The notes: generated by a model from the sequence alone, not told the origin. Positions 1-7,509 are shown, counted from the first letter of the stretch. The stretch is 64,000 bases of DNA from Rhizobacter sp. AJA081-3 (GCF_017795745.1 NZ_CP059067.1:3100001-3164000), one strand, 5' to 3'. Numbers and translations: made by a program.

Positions 1-198
1 CAGGTGCAGGCCGCACTCGCGCGCCTCCACGTGCGCGCGCACCACGCCGGCGAGCGAGCATTCGTCGGTGATGGCCAGCGCCGCGTAGCCGAGCTGCTGC
101 GCACGCCGCACCAGCTCGCCGGGCTGCGAGGCGCCGCTCAGGAAGCTGAAGCAGCTGGCGCAGTGCAGCTCGGCGTAACCCGGAAGGGCGCGGCGCAT
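1..198 (-). CDS. dnaE2: Error-prone DNA polymerase DnaE2 (ImuC), N-terminus, cut by window edge
   Basis: The first 66 codons of an error-prone DNA polymerase III alpha subunit read on the minus strand from ATG at 198. The translation shows the family N-terminus: YAELHC near residue 8, FSFLSGAS, then [16 protein letters not shown], which belongs to the PHP domain. DnaE2 works with ImuA/ImuB in SOS-induced translesion synthesis. Its start lies inside the 3' end of intI (61 bp overlap, different frame), so translation may be coupled. No imuB is seen upstream where the usual imuA-imuB-dnaE2 order would place it; intI occupies that place. The rest of the gene is outside the window. Confidence 0.93.
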   Translation of the reverse strand, partial: MRRALPGYAELHCASCFSFLSGASQPGELVRRAQQLGYAALAITDECSLAGVVRAHVEARECGLHL

Positions 199-1343
199 GG
201 CGATGGTTCCTCGGCAGACAGGTGCCACGCCGGCGGGTCGGGCTCGCGGGCGTAGCGGCCGGCGCCGGCCGGCCAGGGCGGCGGTGCCCCGGCCGCGGCA
301 GACGGTGCGGCGGGCACGTGCAGCTGGTCGAGCGGGCTGCGCACCGCGCCGCCGCCGAGCTTGAGCACGTGGGTGTAGATCATGGTGGTGCTGACGTCGG
401 CGTGGCCGAGCAGCTCCTGCACGGTGCGGATGTCGTAGCCCGACTGCAGCAGGTGCGTCGCGAAGGAATGGCGCAGCGTGTGCGGCGAGGCGGGCTTGTG
501 GATGCCGGCCTCGTTCAGCGCGCGCTTGAAGGCGCGCTGCAGGGCCTGGTCGAACATGTGGTGGCGGCGCTTTGGGGGCGGGGGCGCGTCCTGCGCCTCG
601 CGGCCCAGCGGGCGCTCGCGCGGATCGACCGACAGCGTGGCCTGCGGGAAGACCCAGAACCAGGCCCAGGACTCGGCCGCGCGCGGGTACTTGCGCGAGA
701 GCGCGTGCGGCAGGTTCACGCCGGCGACACCGGCGGCGCGGTCGGCCGCCCACAGCGCGTGCGCCTGAGCCAGCTGCGCGCGCAGCGGCGCCTCGAGTGC
801 AGCCGGCAGCATGACGATGCGGTCCTTGCCGCCCTTGCCTTCGCGCACGACGATGGCGCGGCGGTCGAAGTCGATGTCCTTCACGCGCAGGCGCAGGCCC
901 TCCATCAGGCGCAGGCCGGTGCCGTAAAGCAGCTGCGCGAACAGCTGCAGCACCGGCCAGGGCGCGAGCGCCGCGAGCACGCGCGCCACCTCGTCGTGCG
1001 ACAGCACCACCGGCAAGCGCGCCTGGCGCTGCGGGCGGCCGATCTCGTCCATCCAGGGCACACGCTGGTTGAGCACCTTCTGGTAGAGGAACAGCAGCGC
1101 AGACAGCGCCTGCTTGTGCGTGGCCGGCGCGACCTGGCGCTCGGAGGCCAGCCAGGTGAGGAAGGCCTCGACCTCGGCCCCCGACATCTCGGCCGGATGG
1201 CGCAGCCCATGGAAGCGGATGAAGGCACGCACCCAGTGCACGTAGGCCTGCTCGGTGCGCAGGCTGTAGTGCATGTAGCGCGCCTGCATGCGCAGGAGGT
1301 CGAGCAGACGGGGGCTGGCTGGTGGAGGCTGCAGGTGGTTCAT
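138..1343 (-). CDS. intI: Integron integrase IntI (tyrosine recombinase)
   Basis: A 401-residue tyrosine recombinase that recombines attI with folded single-stranded attC sites. Catalytic residues are visible: R145 in TGLRL, H288 and R291 in [13 protein letters not shown]314 in [10 protein letters not shown], and nucleophile Y323 in MIYTHVLK. The integron-specific insertion is present around residues 215-234 ([19 protein letters not shown]), separating IntI from XerC/D. The start at 1343 is chosen because an AGGAAGGA ribosome site (complement of 1351-1358) precedes it and homology begins there; an upstream in-frame extension to 1586 is unlikely. IntI proteins usually end soon after the VRSPLDQL segment, but this one carries about 60 more Pro/Ala-rich residues that run into dnaE2. 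The promoter contains a LexA box, so SOS control is expected. Confidence 0.96.
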   Translation of the reverse strand: MNHLQPPPASPRLLDLLRMQARYMHYSLRTEQAYVHWVRAFIRFHGLRHPAEMSGAEVEAFLTWLASERQVAPATHKQALSALLFLYQKVLNQRVPWMDEIGRPQRQARLPVVLSHDEVARVLAALAPWPVLQLFAQLLYGTGLRLMEGLRLRVKDIDFDRRAIVVREGKGGKDRIVMLPAALEAPLRAQLAQAHALWAADRAAGVAGVNLPHALSRKYPRAAESWAWFWVFPQATLSVDPRERPLGREAQDAPPPPKRRHHMFDQALQRAFKRALNEAGIHKPASPHTLRHSFATHLLQSGYDIRTVQELLGHADVSTTMIYTHVLKLGGGAVRSPLDQLHVPAAPSAAAGAPPPWPAGAGRYAREPDPPAWHLSAEEPSPCAAPFRVTPSCTAPAASAS

Positions 1344-1350
1344 GGCGACA

Positions 1351-1358
1351 TCCTTCCT
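1351..1358 (-). promoter_or_regulatory. Ribosome binding site of intI
   Basis: On the minus strand this reads AGGAAGGA, seven bases upstream of the ATG at 1343. It decides the intI start against the longer in-frame extension. Confidence 0.7.
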
Positions 1359-1372
1359 CGGGTTGCAATGGA

Positions 1373-1392
1373 TACTGTACATATGTACAGTA
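1373..1392. promoter_or_regulatory. LexA (SOS) box upstream of intI
   Basis: TACTGTACATATGTACAGTA is a perfect 20-bp palindrome that contains the CTG-N10-CAG core of the proteobacterial LexA operator. It lies 30 bp upstream of the intI start. On the minus strand a TTGATA element (complement of 1394-1399) abuts it, so LexA binding would cover the space between -35 and -10. LexA control of intI is established in several integrons; here the same operator may also serve dnaE2 downstream and the divergent gene at 1486. Confidence 0.92.
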
Positions 1393-1393
1393 C

Positions 1394-1399
1394 TATCAA
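1394..1399 (-). promoter_or_regulatory. Putative -35 element of the intI promoter
   Basis: On the minus strand this reads TTGATA. A poor -10 match (CAGTAT) follows about 16 bases later, overlapping the end of the LexA box. The element is weak by itself; position relative to the operator is the main support. Confidence 0.4.
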
Positions 1400-1485
1400 A
1401 CCGAATGCGCCGCAATCCTGGGCTGGATGCCGATCTCCACCCTTCGTGCCGCGTCGCACAGCCCAGCCCCGCCAGGGCGTACCCG

Positions 1486-1875
1486 ATGCCTGCGTCCAGC
1501 CAGAAGCGCCCAGCACAGGAACGCGACTCGTCGATCGGACGGCTGCGCATCGCCAAGCGGTATGCGCCGACCCAGAACGGGGCCAAACGATTCCTGCGCC
1601 GCTACGGAGAGCAGTTGGTATGCGTCCGCCATCGCCTGAGCGATGATGGGAAAGTCCGCCACACGACCATCGAACTACTGGTCGAAAGCACGCCCGTCGT
1701 CTCGAGAATGCGTAGCATCATTGCCCTACGCATTCCGCAGGCCGACAAGGGAAGCCGGCAGTTGCTGATGGCCTGCGACGCAAAGTGGAAGCCGAAAGAG
1801 CGCCTCTGGCTGGTCCCTCAGCTCGTCGCCAAGAATCTGAAGCTGCTCAGATATCGCGTCCCGATGCCTGGGTGA
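1486..1875 (+). CDS. Conserved hypothetical protein between intI and attI
   Basis: A 129-residue basic, soluble protein transcribed away from intI. It has a regular fold-like pattern ([37 protein letters not shown], then a C-terminal half rich in Lys and Arg) and resembles short conserved hypothetical proteins of betaproteobacteria; I cannot name a function. No GTTAGGC lies at its 5' end and no attC at its 3' end, so it belongs to the fixed platform, not to a cassette. In most integrons attI directly follows intI, so this interposed gene is unusual. The ATG at 1486 is the start that fits; an in-frame extension to 1288 would overlap intI. Confidence 0.7.
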   Translation: MPASSQKRPAQERDSSIGRLRIAKRYAPTQNGAKRFLRRYGEQLVCVRHRLSDDGKVRHTTIELLVESTPVVSRMRSIIALRIPQADKGSRQLLMACDAKWKPKERLWLVPQLVAKNLKLLRYRVPMPG

Positions 1876-1929
1876 ACCCGCATCGCGGCCTGTGGCAGTA
1901 TCCGACGGCATGCAGCAGCAAATTGCCAT

Positions 1930-1968
1930 AAGCCGCAACTGCAGAATGATCCCTAAATCACGTTAGGC
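1930..1968 (+). other. attI: attI primary cassette insertion site
   Basis: The array begins at CTAAATCACG|TTAGGC, with the crossover expected between G1962 and T1963. The sequence to the left is unique platform DNA and the sequence to the right is the first cassette. There is no R'' partner or palindrome, which separates it from the attC sites. The left limit is approximate. Confidence 0.85.
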
Positions 1969-1976
1969 GTCACCAG

Positions 1977-2435
1977 ATGCACAAGAGCGCGCGCCGACTG
2001 GCCCTTCTCGTAGCAACGCTTCTCGCTGCCTGTAGCGAGATGGGGAATGACACAGGCCAAATCAGCCAGCGCATCGGCGACCTGGCGAAGAAGCCTGAAA
2101 CCAAGGAGGTGCGGCTGGCTGAGCTCACTTCCTTTGGTTGGGACCGCTTCTTCATCTTCAAGCCGGGCACGAAGCGCGAAGAGATCTGTGATTTCATCGG
2201 TGCCAAGCGTCCCAGCTGTGGCCGGGTCATCCGGTACGAATCGGTGCCCCAGACTCATGTCGCACTCGTGTTCGGGTTGGGCAATCAGCTAACTCACACC
2301 GAACTTCATGCTCTGGCTAACGGGCGGTTCAATCTGCCGCCTTCCGAGCGCGGCTACCCCAAAGAATCCGCCATCTTCAAGGTGCGCCGCGCTTTGTCCG
2401 GTACGGAGCAAGAGGTCTGGCTCGAGCCGCAGTGA
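1977..2435 (+). CDS. Putative lipoprotein, copy 1 (first cassette)
   Basis: A 152-residue protein with a signal peptide and lipobox (LVATLLAAC, Cys at about residue 19), so probably an outer-membrane or periplasmic lipoprotein. The mature part has two Cys pairs at most and no family I recognise. It is the cassette nearest attI, hence the most recently inserted and best placed for transcription. An apparently identical cassette, including its attC, lies at 46192-46650. Confidence 0.8.
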   Translation: MHKSARRLALLVATLLAACSEMGNDTGQISQRIGDLAKKPETKEVRLAELTSFGWDRFFIFKPGTKREEICDFIGAKRPSCGRVIRYESVPQTHVALVFGLGNQLTHTELHALANGRFNLPPSERGYPKESAIFKVRRALSGTEQEVWLEPQ

Positions 2436-2436
2436 C

Positions 2437-2562
2437 GCCTAACCCTTCGCTGGAGCCGACTCGCACCGGCATGGCACTTGGCCCGCTTCCCGGAGTGGTT
2501 CATCATCCGTCCAGCGGGCCAAGCACCACACCGGCGCTCGCGCCTCAGCTCAAACGTTAGGC
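2437..2562 (+). repeat. attC 1
   Basis: R'' GCCTAAC, R' GTTAGGC; arm type II; loop GTTCATCAT. Apparently identical to attC 73, which closes the second copy of the same cassette. Confidence 0.95.
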
Positions 2563-2577
2563 AACGCAAGTCCCACC

Positions 2578-3072
2578 ATGCCACCAGCAAGTAGTCTCAC
2601 GTCAGCCGATGCACGTTTCCAAGAAGCCGCCACCGTGCTGGGGTACTCGTTCGACGGTGAACTCAAGGTCGGCGGCAACTACGTCCCGCTGGTACGCGAT
2701 GGCGCAACGCTATACATCAGTGGTCAAGTGCCCCGTGTCGGAAGCACCGTCGTGGTCACGGGGCGGGTAGGTGCCGAGGTCACCCTCGCTCAGGCGCAAG
2801 TTGCGGCCAAGGTTTGCGCCATGCGCGCACTGGCATTGCTGCAACGCGAGCTCGGGTCGCTCGAAAACGTGCGCCAGGTCTTGCGGGTCACGGTGTACAC
2901 ACAGTCCGCCGCCGAGTTCACGCAGCAAAGCGAGGTAGCAGATGGAGCGTCCGAGCTATTGCATTCTGTGTTGGGTGAAGCTGGCAAACACACTCGTACG
3001 TCCGTTGGCGTCTACCAATTGCCCAAGAACGCGAGTGTCGAGCTTGATCTCATTGCTTCCTCCAAGGCGTAG
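2578..3072 (+). CDS. RidA family protein (YjgF/UK114)
   Basis: A 164-residue member of the Rid superfamily, trimeric proteins of which RidA hydrolyses reactive enamines/imines from amino-acid metabolism. Signature stretches are LYISGQVPRVG, the central helix with AMRALALLQRELGSLENVRQVLRVTVYTQ, and the C-terminal RTSVGVYQLPKNASVELDLIA. It keeps an Arg in the RTSVG position that corresponds to the substrate-binding Arg of archetypal RidA, though the exact activity is unknown. Not closely related to the shorter RidA cassettes at 34541 and 56164. Confidence 0.85.
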   Translation: MPPASSLTSADARFQEAATVLGYSFDGELKVGGNYVPLVRDGATLYISGQVPRVGSTVVVTGRVGAEVTLAQAQVAAKVCAMRALALLQRELGSLENVRQVLRVTVYTQSAAEFTQQSEVADGASELLHSVLGEAGKHTRTSVGVYQLPKNASVELDLIASSKA

Positions 3073-3085
3073 AGCATCGCGCGTT

Positions 3086-3212
3086 GCCTAACCCTTCGCT
3101 GGAGCGGACCGCCACCGGCCTGGCACTTGGGCCGCGAGTCGCTCAGGCTTAGCATCCGCCTCGCGGCCCAAGCGCCATTCCGGCGTCGGCCCGCTCAGCT
3201 CAAACGTTAGGC
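3086..3212 (+). repeat. attC 2
   Basis: R'' GCCTAAC, R' GTTAGGC; arm type I; loop TTAGCAT. Closes the RidA cassette. Confidence 0.95.
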
Positions 3213-3236
3213 CTCATCAGAGAGACAGGGAGAACC

Positions 3237-3905
3237 ATGGCCCGCACAAGTGATCGAGATCTCTTTCTCAAGCGATTGGCGAAGCTTTCCGGAGCAGACG
3301 GTGGCTTTGTGACCAACGAAGCGCTCCGTGCCGAACTCAAGTGGGAGAAGCCGAAGTACCGAGCAATTCACAGTTCACTGCGACAGGAAGAGCTCATAGT
3401 CGTCAAGCGAGGTCGCGGTGGCCTGGTCGCACTTGCGGGCAACAAGAAGACAGAGCGAATGAAGATCTTCGTCTCCTACAGTCACGTGGACAAGGATCTC
3501 AAAGACCGCCTTGTCAAACACCTTCGCCCTCTCGAGCACGAGAATCTCGTTGAGGTTTGGGTTGATCATCAGATCAAGGCCGGAGACGACTGGGACAAGG
3601 AGATCGCGAAGAAGCTCGGGGAAGCCGACATAGTTCTCACCCTCGTAAGCATCGACTTCATCAATTCGAAGTACTGCTACGACATCGAGCTCGAGAAGGC
3701 TCTCGAACGCGAAGCAGACGGTGAGTCCCAGGTGATACCGGTGATCTTGAGAAGTTGCCTCTGGACGAAGTCACCATTGGGGCGTTTGAAGGCACTTCCA
3801 ACCGACGGAAAGGCCGTAACGACGTGGAGCGACATCGACGAAGCCCTCACAGTCGTCGCGTCCGGCGTGCGCGACGCGGCCATTGCGCTGCTAGAACATG
3901 GCTAA
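3237..3905 (+). CDS. Winged-helix plus TIR-domain protein
   Basis: A 222-residue two-domain protein. Residues 1-72 look like a winged helix-turn-helix (FVTNEALRAELKW, IHSSLRQEELIVVKRGRGGLVAL). Residues 75-200 are a TIR domain of the bacterial TIR_2 kind: MKIFVSYSHVDKDL, VEVWVDHQIKAGDDW, ADIVLTLVSIDFINS, and YCYDIELEKALE, whose Glu is the expected NAD-hydrolase catalytic residue. Bacterial TIR proteins often act in abortive phage defence by destroying NAD or by making signal molecules. Here no sensor partner is in the cassette; the HTH could sense DNA or control its own expression. AGGGAGAACC precedes the ATG. Confidence 0.85.
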   Translation: MARTSDRDLFLKRLAKLSGADGGFVTNEALRAELKWEKPKYRAIHSSLRQEELIVVKRGRGGLVALAGNKKTERMKIFVSYSHVDKDLKDRLVKHLRPLEHENLVEVWVDHQIKAGDDWDKEIAKKLGEADIVLTLVSIDFINSKYCYDIELEKALEREADGESQVIPVILRSCLWTKSPLGRLKALPTDGKAVTTWSDIDEALTVVASGVRDAAIALLEHG

Positions 3906-3910
3906 ATGAG

Positions 3911-4036
3911 GCCTAACCCTTCGCTCGAGCCGACTCGCACCGGCATGGCACTTGGCCCGCCTACTGGACTGGTACATCATCCATCCGGCGGGCCAAGCGC
4001 CACACCGGCGCTCGCGCCTCAGCTCAAACGTTAGGC
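3911..4036 (+). repeat. attC 3
   Basis: R'' GCCTAAC, R' GTTAGGC; arm type II; loop GTACATCAT. Closes the TIR cassette. Confidence 0.95.
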
Positions 4037-4052
4037 CTCACACCACTCACCT

Positions 4053-4538
4053 ATGGGCTCCTACGGCCTCCAATCAGTTCCAACCGGTGCCTGCGTTCAG
4101 TTCATTGACGAAGTACCGAACGCAGAAGACCTTCAAGTACTTGTCGAATCACTCGTCGAGAAGCGGATCAAGGTCGTCTACATCGACTGCGAGGTTTTCC
4201 TTCAAGCACCTTGGCGGATTCCCGACGAAGTTGGCCGCCAAGCAGGTACCGAGTTCCCACCGTACAGCGAGGAACGAGAGGTGAACTGGGTGAGATTCTG
4301 GGACGACCTGGTGTCACTAGGGCACAGAGCCGAGGTCGGCCTCGTGATCGTCTTAGACAATGCGCGACCGCTGTGGGAGCAGAACAGGAAGTTCATCACC
4401 ACGTTCGTCGAGAACTTCCTCCACGGCCTCCGCCCATGGGTCAAGCGAGATGTTCCGTACCACCTCTGCATCCAGCTTGAGCCGTCAGAACTGGTCGCAA
4501 AGCTGCTCAAGCCGCTCGCCGCCAGCAGTGAGGCCTAA
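4053..4538 (+). CDS. Barstar-like (barnase inhibitor) protein, tentative
   Basis: A 161-residue acidic soluble protein. An N-terminal strand-helix unit ends in KVVYIDC, as in barstar folds (short beta strand then Asp), and later there are NWVRFWDDLVSLG and GLVIVLDNARPLWEQN, recalling the WDxL segment followed by a hydrophobic strand in barstar-family inhibitors. If correct it would neutralise a secreted or toxin RNase, but no RNase lies in the neighbouring cassettes. Its stop is the TAA of the R'' box. Confidence 0.55.
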   Translation: MGSYGLQSVPTGACVQFIDEVPNAEDLQVLVESLVEKRIKVVYIDCEVFLQAPWRIPDEVGRQAGTEFPPYSEEREVNWVRFWDDLVSLGHRAEVGLVIVLDNARPLWEQNRKFITTFVENFLHGLRPWVKRDVPYHLCIQLEPSELVAKLLKPLAASSEA

Positions 4539-4659
4539 CCCTTCGCTCGAGCGGACCTCCACCGGCCTGGCACTTGGCCCGCGAAGCGCTCGCTGTCATC
4601 ATCCGCTTCGCGGGCCAAGCGCCATCCCGGCGTCGGCCCGCTCAGCTCAAACGTTAGAC
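4533..4659 (+). repeat. attC 4
   Basis: R'' GCCTAAC, R' variant GTTAGAC; arm type I; loop TGTCATCAT. Supplies the stop of the barstar-like gene. Confidence 0.95.
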
Positions 4660-4689
4660 CTCGCAGAAGTCACGCCCTGCCCATAAGTC

Positions 4690-5064
4690 ATGTTCGATCA
4701 TGTCGTCTTCGGCGTCAGCGACTACGCCACTGCCAAGGCATTCTTTGTCAAAGCGCTCGAGCCACTTGGTGTGGCTATCGTCTCAGAGGGCCCGCTTGGT
4801 ATCGAGCTGTGCCGCCCGAATGAAACTTCTTCGCTGTGCATTCGCCTGCAGCCGGAGCCTCAGCCAGCGCACCTTCACCTGGCCTTCCAGGCGCTCAATC
4901 GAGAGCAGGTGGAGGCGTTCTATAGCGCAGCCCTCGCAGCCGGCGGCAAGGACAACGGTGCTCCGGGCGTCCGTCCGCAGTACCACCCGAATTACTTCGC
5001 CGCGTTCGTCATCGGCCCGGATGGGCACAACATCGAGGCGGTTTGCCATAGGCCAGCAGCTTAG
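4690..5064 (+). CDS. VOC family (glyoxalase/bleomycin-resistance fold) protein
   Basis: A 124-residue single VOC module: start MFDHVVFGVSDYATAKAFF, middle HLAFQALNREQVEAFYSAALAAGG, and C-terminal FVIGPDGHNIEAVCH. His4 and the Glu of IEAVCH are at the usual metal-ligand positions. Substrate unknown. It is clearly homologous to the VOC cassette at 8133 (shared AGGKDNGAPG, RP.YHPNY, GPDGHN.EAVCH), so these are paralogous cassettes. Confidence 0.85.
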   Translation: MFDHVVFGVSDYATAKAFFVKALEPLGVAIVSEGPLGIELCRPNETSSLCIRLQPEPQPAHLHLAFQALNREQVEAFYSAALAAGGKDNGAPGVRPQYHPNYFAAFVIGPDGHNIEAVCHRPAA

Positions 5065-5108
5065 CCAAGCTCAGCACTCCTACCCGCAGGCCATGCGTCG
5101 CGAGCGAG

Positions 5109-5235
5109 GCCTAACCCTTCGCTGGAGCGGACCGCCACCGGCCTGGCACTTGGCCCGCTTCCCGGAGTGGTACATCATCCGTCCAGCGGGCCAAGCGCCA
5201 TCCCGGCGTCGGCCCGCTCAGCTCAAACGTTAGGC
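5109..5235 (+). repeat. attC 5
   Basis: R'' GCCTAAC, R' GTTAGGC; arm type I; loop GTACATCAT. Closes the first VOC cassette. Confidence 0.95.
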
Positions 5236-5276
5236 CTCAGAGTCGAGGAAGTCGAGCTGCCTCCATCACCGCGCCA

Positions 5277-5600
5277 ATGCGATCGAAGCCAATACGGACG
5301 CACAGTCCGATGTACCGCACCCGCACGAACTGGCGCTTCCTGAGTCGACCGGAGCTTCGGTTGCTCATGTCAGGTCTCGCTGATTGGGAGTCCCGTTCCA
5401 CAGGCCAAGCGTTAGCTCGCATTCGCAGAAAGCGCTTGGAGGCAGTAGCGTTCTTCCGCAAGCATCATGGTCCGCTATTGGACGATCGCCTATGGGTGTC
5501 ACTGCGTGGCCCCGTGGAGCAACGACCGGAACAATGGCTCTCGCGTAGGCACGACCCACGGCTTGAAAGACTTCGCGGTGTGCTCTGGCACGAAACGTGA
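5277..5600 (+). CDS. Hypothetical protein, uncertain ORF
   Basis: A 107-residue Arg-rich reading frame, possibly starting at a second ATG at 5309 (96 residues). It has a plausible helical middle (RIRRKRLEAVAFFRKHHGPLLDDRLWV) but no family I know. Minus-strand frames of similar length exist in the same cassette (for example 5237-5461), so strand assignment is uncertain. It ends 70 bp before attC 6. Confidence 0.4.
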   Translation: MRSKPIRTHSPMYRTRTNWRFLSRPELRLLMSGLADWESRSTGQALARIRRKRLEAVAFFRKHHGPLLDDRLWVSLRGPVEQRPEQWLSRRHDPRLERLRGVLWHET

Positions 5601-5672
5601 ACCACCAATGCTCTGGATGGCAATCCGTCAGCAGGCGGCGCTCGTCATCCCAGCCAATCCTCAAGCGCTGAG

Positions 5673-5798
5673 GCCTAACCCTTCGCTCGAGTGGACCGCC
5701 ACCGGCCTGGCACTTGGCCCGCGAAGCGCTCGCTGTCATGATCCGCTTCGCGGGCCAAGCGCCATCCCGGCGTCGGCCCCTCAGCTCAAACGTTAGGC
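5673..5798 (+). repeat. attC 6
   Basis: R'' GCCTAAC, R' GTTAGGC; type I variant with GAGTGGACCGCC and right arm GTCGGCCCCTCAG; loop TGTCATGAT. Confidence 0.95.
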
Positions 5799-5806
5799 CG
5801 CACAGC

Positions 5807-6271
5807 ATGCGTCTACTCCTTTGTGCCCTGGCAATCACCTCGCTGCAGGTTTCGGCGCAGCCAGTGGAGCCTTGCAGCTTCGTGGTTGGTCACGGCTCGC
5901 TCCGAGGCGAGTCTGCCGCTTCTAGTTCTCCGCCGCAGCCAGAATGGTTCATCGTCTCAGGCAGAGCCGAAGTTCAAATCAAAGCCACTACGTTGCACGC
6001 AAAGTTCTTCGACTCTCGGGCGCCGACAGAGGTGTCACACGAGTTCTCCGCCAAGCTTTCTCGTGCGCCCAGCACAGCAGCGCGAAGCCAGGCTCGTGTC
6101 GCGGCGCAACTGCGCACGCTTGGCACCGACAGTGGGGACGACTCCCTTTCTGGATCGTTTGCCATCGAGCCCAGTCAATCTGGTCGTCAGCGCTACTTGC
6201 TCCGCTCCTTGGTCGTACACAACGCCTTCTCGTATGTCGGCATCTCCTGCTACGCAAAGAGTGCGGCCTAA
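5807..6271 (+). CDS. Exported hypothetical protein, copy 1
   Basis: A 154-residue protein with a clear signal peptide (MRLLLCALAITSLQVSAQ). Mature part has Cys residues near both ends and a Ser/Ala-rich composition. No family recognised. Copy 2 at 60282-60746 differs by one residue near the start (Leu to Val). Ends on the R'' TAA. Confidence 0.72.
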   Translation: MRLLLCALAITSLQVSAQPVEPCSFVVGHGSLRGESAASSSPPQPEWFIVSGRAEVQIKATTLHAKFFDSRAPTEVSHEFSAKLSRAPSTAARSQARVAAQLRTLGTDSGDDSLSGSFAIEPSQSGRQRYLLRSLVVHNAFSYVGISCYAKSAA

Positions 6272-6392
6272 CCCTTCGCTGGAGCGGACCGCCACCGGCC
6301 TGGCACTTGGGCCGCGAGGCTCTCAGGCTTAGCATTCGCCTCGCGGCCCAAGCGCCATCCCGGCGCCGGCCCACTCAGCTCGAACGTTAGGC
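6266..6392 (+). repeat. attC 7
   Basis: R'' GCCTAAC, R' GTTAGGC preceded by CTCGAACG instead of CTCAAACG; arm type I; loop TTAGCAT. Confidence 0.95.
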
Positions 6393-6479
6393 CTCAGAGC
6401 CAAGCACCGAGGCACCCTGTCTCACCGAATGCCACCCATGTTGAGTTCGCTATCTGTTGGTACGACCGGAGTCTTGTAA

Positions 6480-6779
6480 GTGCGCGTGGTAGCAAACCCT
6501 GTTAGTGCCACCGTCACTGGCGTCTACTGCGGAGTCGTCCTGCTCGTGCTAGCTCCGTACATCGATGGCCCATCAAGCAGTTCGTTGTGGCTCGTCTTCG
6601 GTGCGCTTGCCGTTGGAGTCCCCGCGTTCTTCTTCGTTCTCGGCATCAAGCGCCACGAAATGGTGGGACTGTGGCTACTAGAGCGCAGCCTTCTCACTCG
6701 CGTTGCTGCGTTCTTGCTTGCGGCTGCGGCAAGCGCTGCACTGGGAACCATGTTCCAGTCGTTGCTGCGCTCGAGTTGA
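6480..6779 (+). CDS. Small membrane protein
   Basis: About 99 residues from a GTG start, with three hydrophobic segments (GVYCGVVLLVLAPYI, LWLVFGALAVGVPAFFFVLGI, VAAFLLAAAASAALGTM). An in-frame GTG two codons later is an alternative start. Function unknown. Confidence 0.6.
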   Translation: MRVVANPVSATVTGVYCGVVLLVLAPYIDGPSSSSLWLVFGALAVGVPAFFFVLGIKRHEMVGLWLLERSLLTRVAAFLLAAAASAALGTMFQSLLRSS

Positions 6780-6822
6780 GCATAGCCACACAGGCACATG
6801 GCATTCCTCGCCACGCGCTGAG

Positions 6823-6951
6823 GCCTAACCCTTCGCTCGAGGCGGACCTCCACCGGCATGGCACTTGGGCCGCGAGCCGCTCATGGTCTATGCTGCGCCT
6901 CGCGGCCCAAGCACCACGCCGGTTCCGGCCCGCTCAGCTCAAACGTTAGGC
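6823..6951 (+). repeat. attC 8
   Basis: R'' GCCTAAC, R' GTTAGGC; type I with an extra G (GAGGCGGACC) and right arm GGTTCCGGCCCGCTCAG; loop TCTATGCTG; 129 bp. Confidence 0.95.
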
Positions 6952-6962
6952 CGCACAACGCG

Positions 6963-7322
6963 ATGACACGACGACCCCCTCCCCCAAGTCGATCACCAGC
7001 CGGTACCACCGTCTTCGAGAGGCTCTTGGGCACGATCTTGGGTGGGTTATCTGGCGCTTTGCTGTATGCCGCAGTTCAGATGTTCGCACTCTCGCCAGTT
7101 CACGCACATGATCGTTGGAGCGTTGCAGGCCCCGGAAAGGGGTATGTCCTGACCGGAGCCATACTGGGATTCCTTCTAGGTCTTTCATTTGCCAAGTGGC
7201 TGTGGTCTGTTGCAGTCGATCAAGTGGAGGTCACGGCCGGTGATTGGGGCTTCTGGCTAATTCTCGTAGCAATCGTCGTAGTTGTTGTCATACTTCTTTT
7301 TAGATACTTCGGTGTTTCATAG
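6963..7322 (+). CDS. Membrane protein with Pro-rich N-terminus, copy 1
   Basis: A 119-residue protein: Pro/Arg-rich start, then three transmembrane segments (LLGTILGGLSGALLYAAVQM, YVLTGAILGFLLGLSFA, FWLILVAIVVVVVILLF). No family recognised. Copy 2 is at 58472-58831 with several substitutions, so the pair has diverged slightly. Confidence 0.68.
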   Translation: MTRRPPPPSRSPAGTTVFERLLGTILGGLSGALLYAAVQMFALSPVHAHDRWSVAGPGKGYVLTGAILGFLLGLSFAKWLWSVAVDQVEVTAGDWGFWLILVAIVVVVVILLFRYFGVS

Positions 7323-7370
7323 TCGCCTCGCTAGTGCGACATGCAGCGCTTCTGCCACGTTTGTGGTGCG

Positions 7371-7497
7371 GCCTAACCCTTCGCTGGAGCGGACCTCCAC
7401 CGGCCTGGCACTTGGCCCGCGAGGCGCTCAGGCTTAGCATGCGCCTCGCGGGCCAAGCGCCATCCCGGCGTCTGCCCGCTCAACTCAAACGTTAGGC
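7371..7497 (+). repeat. attC 9
   Basis: R'' GCCTAAC, R' GTTAGGC; arm type I; loop TTAGCAT; CAACTCAAACG before R'. Confidence 0.95.
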
Positions 7498-7509
7498 CGC
7501 ACAGAACCC

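Noticed and set aside
222-1646. Long plus-strand frame opposite intI
   Set aside because: It is the mirror of a high-G+C gene with clear integrase motifs on the minus strand; its translation is Arg/Gln-rich without domain features.
5365-5838. 157-codon minus-strand frame in the sixth cassette
   Set aside because: It crosses attC 6 and enters the next cassette; only the plus frame at 5277 stays inside its cassette.
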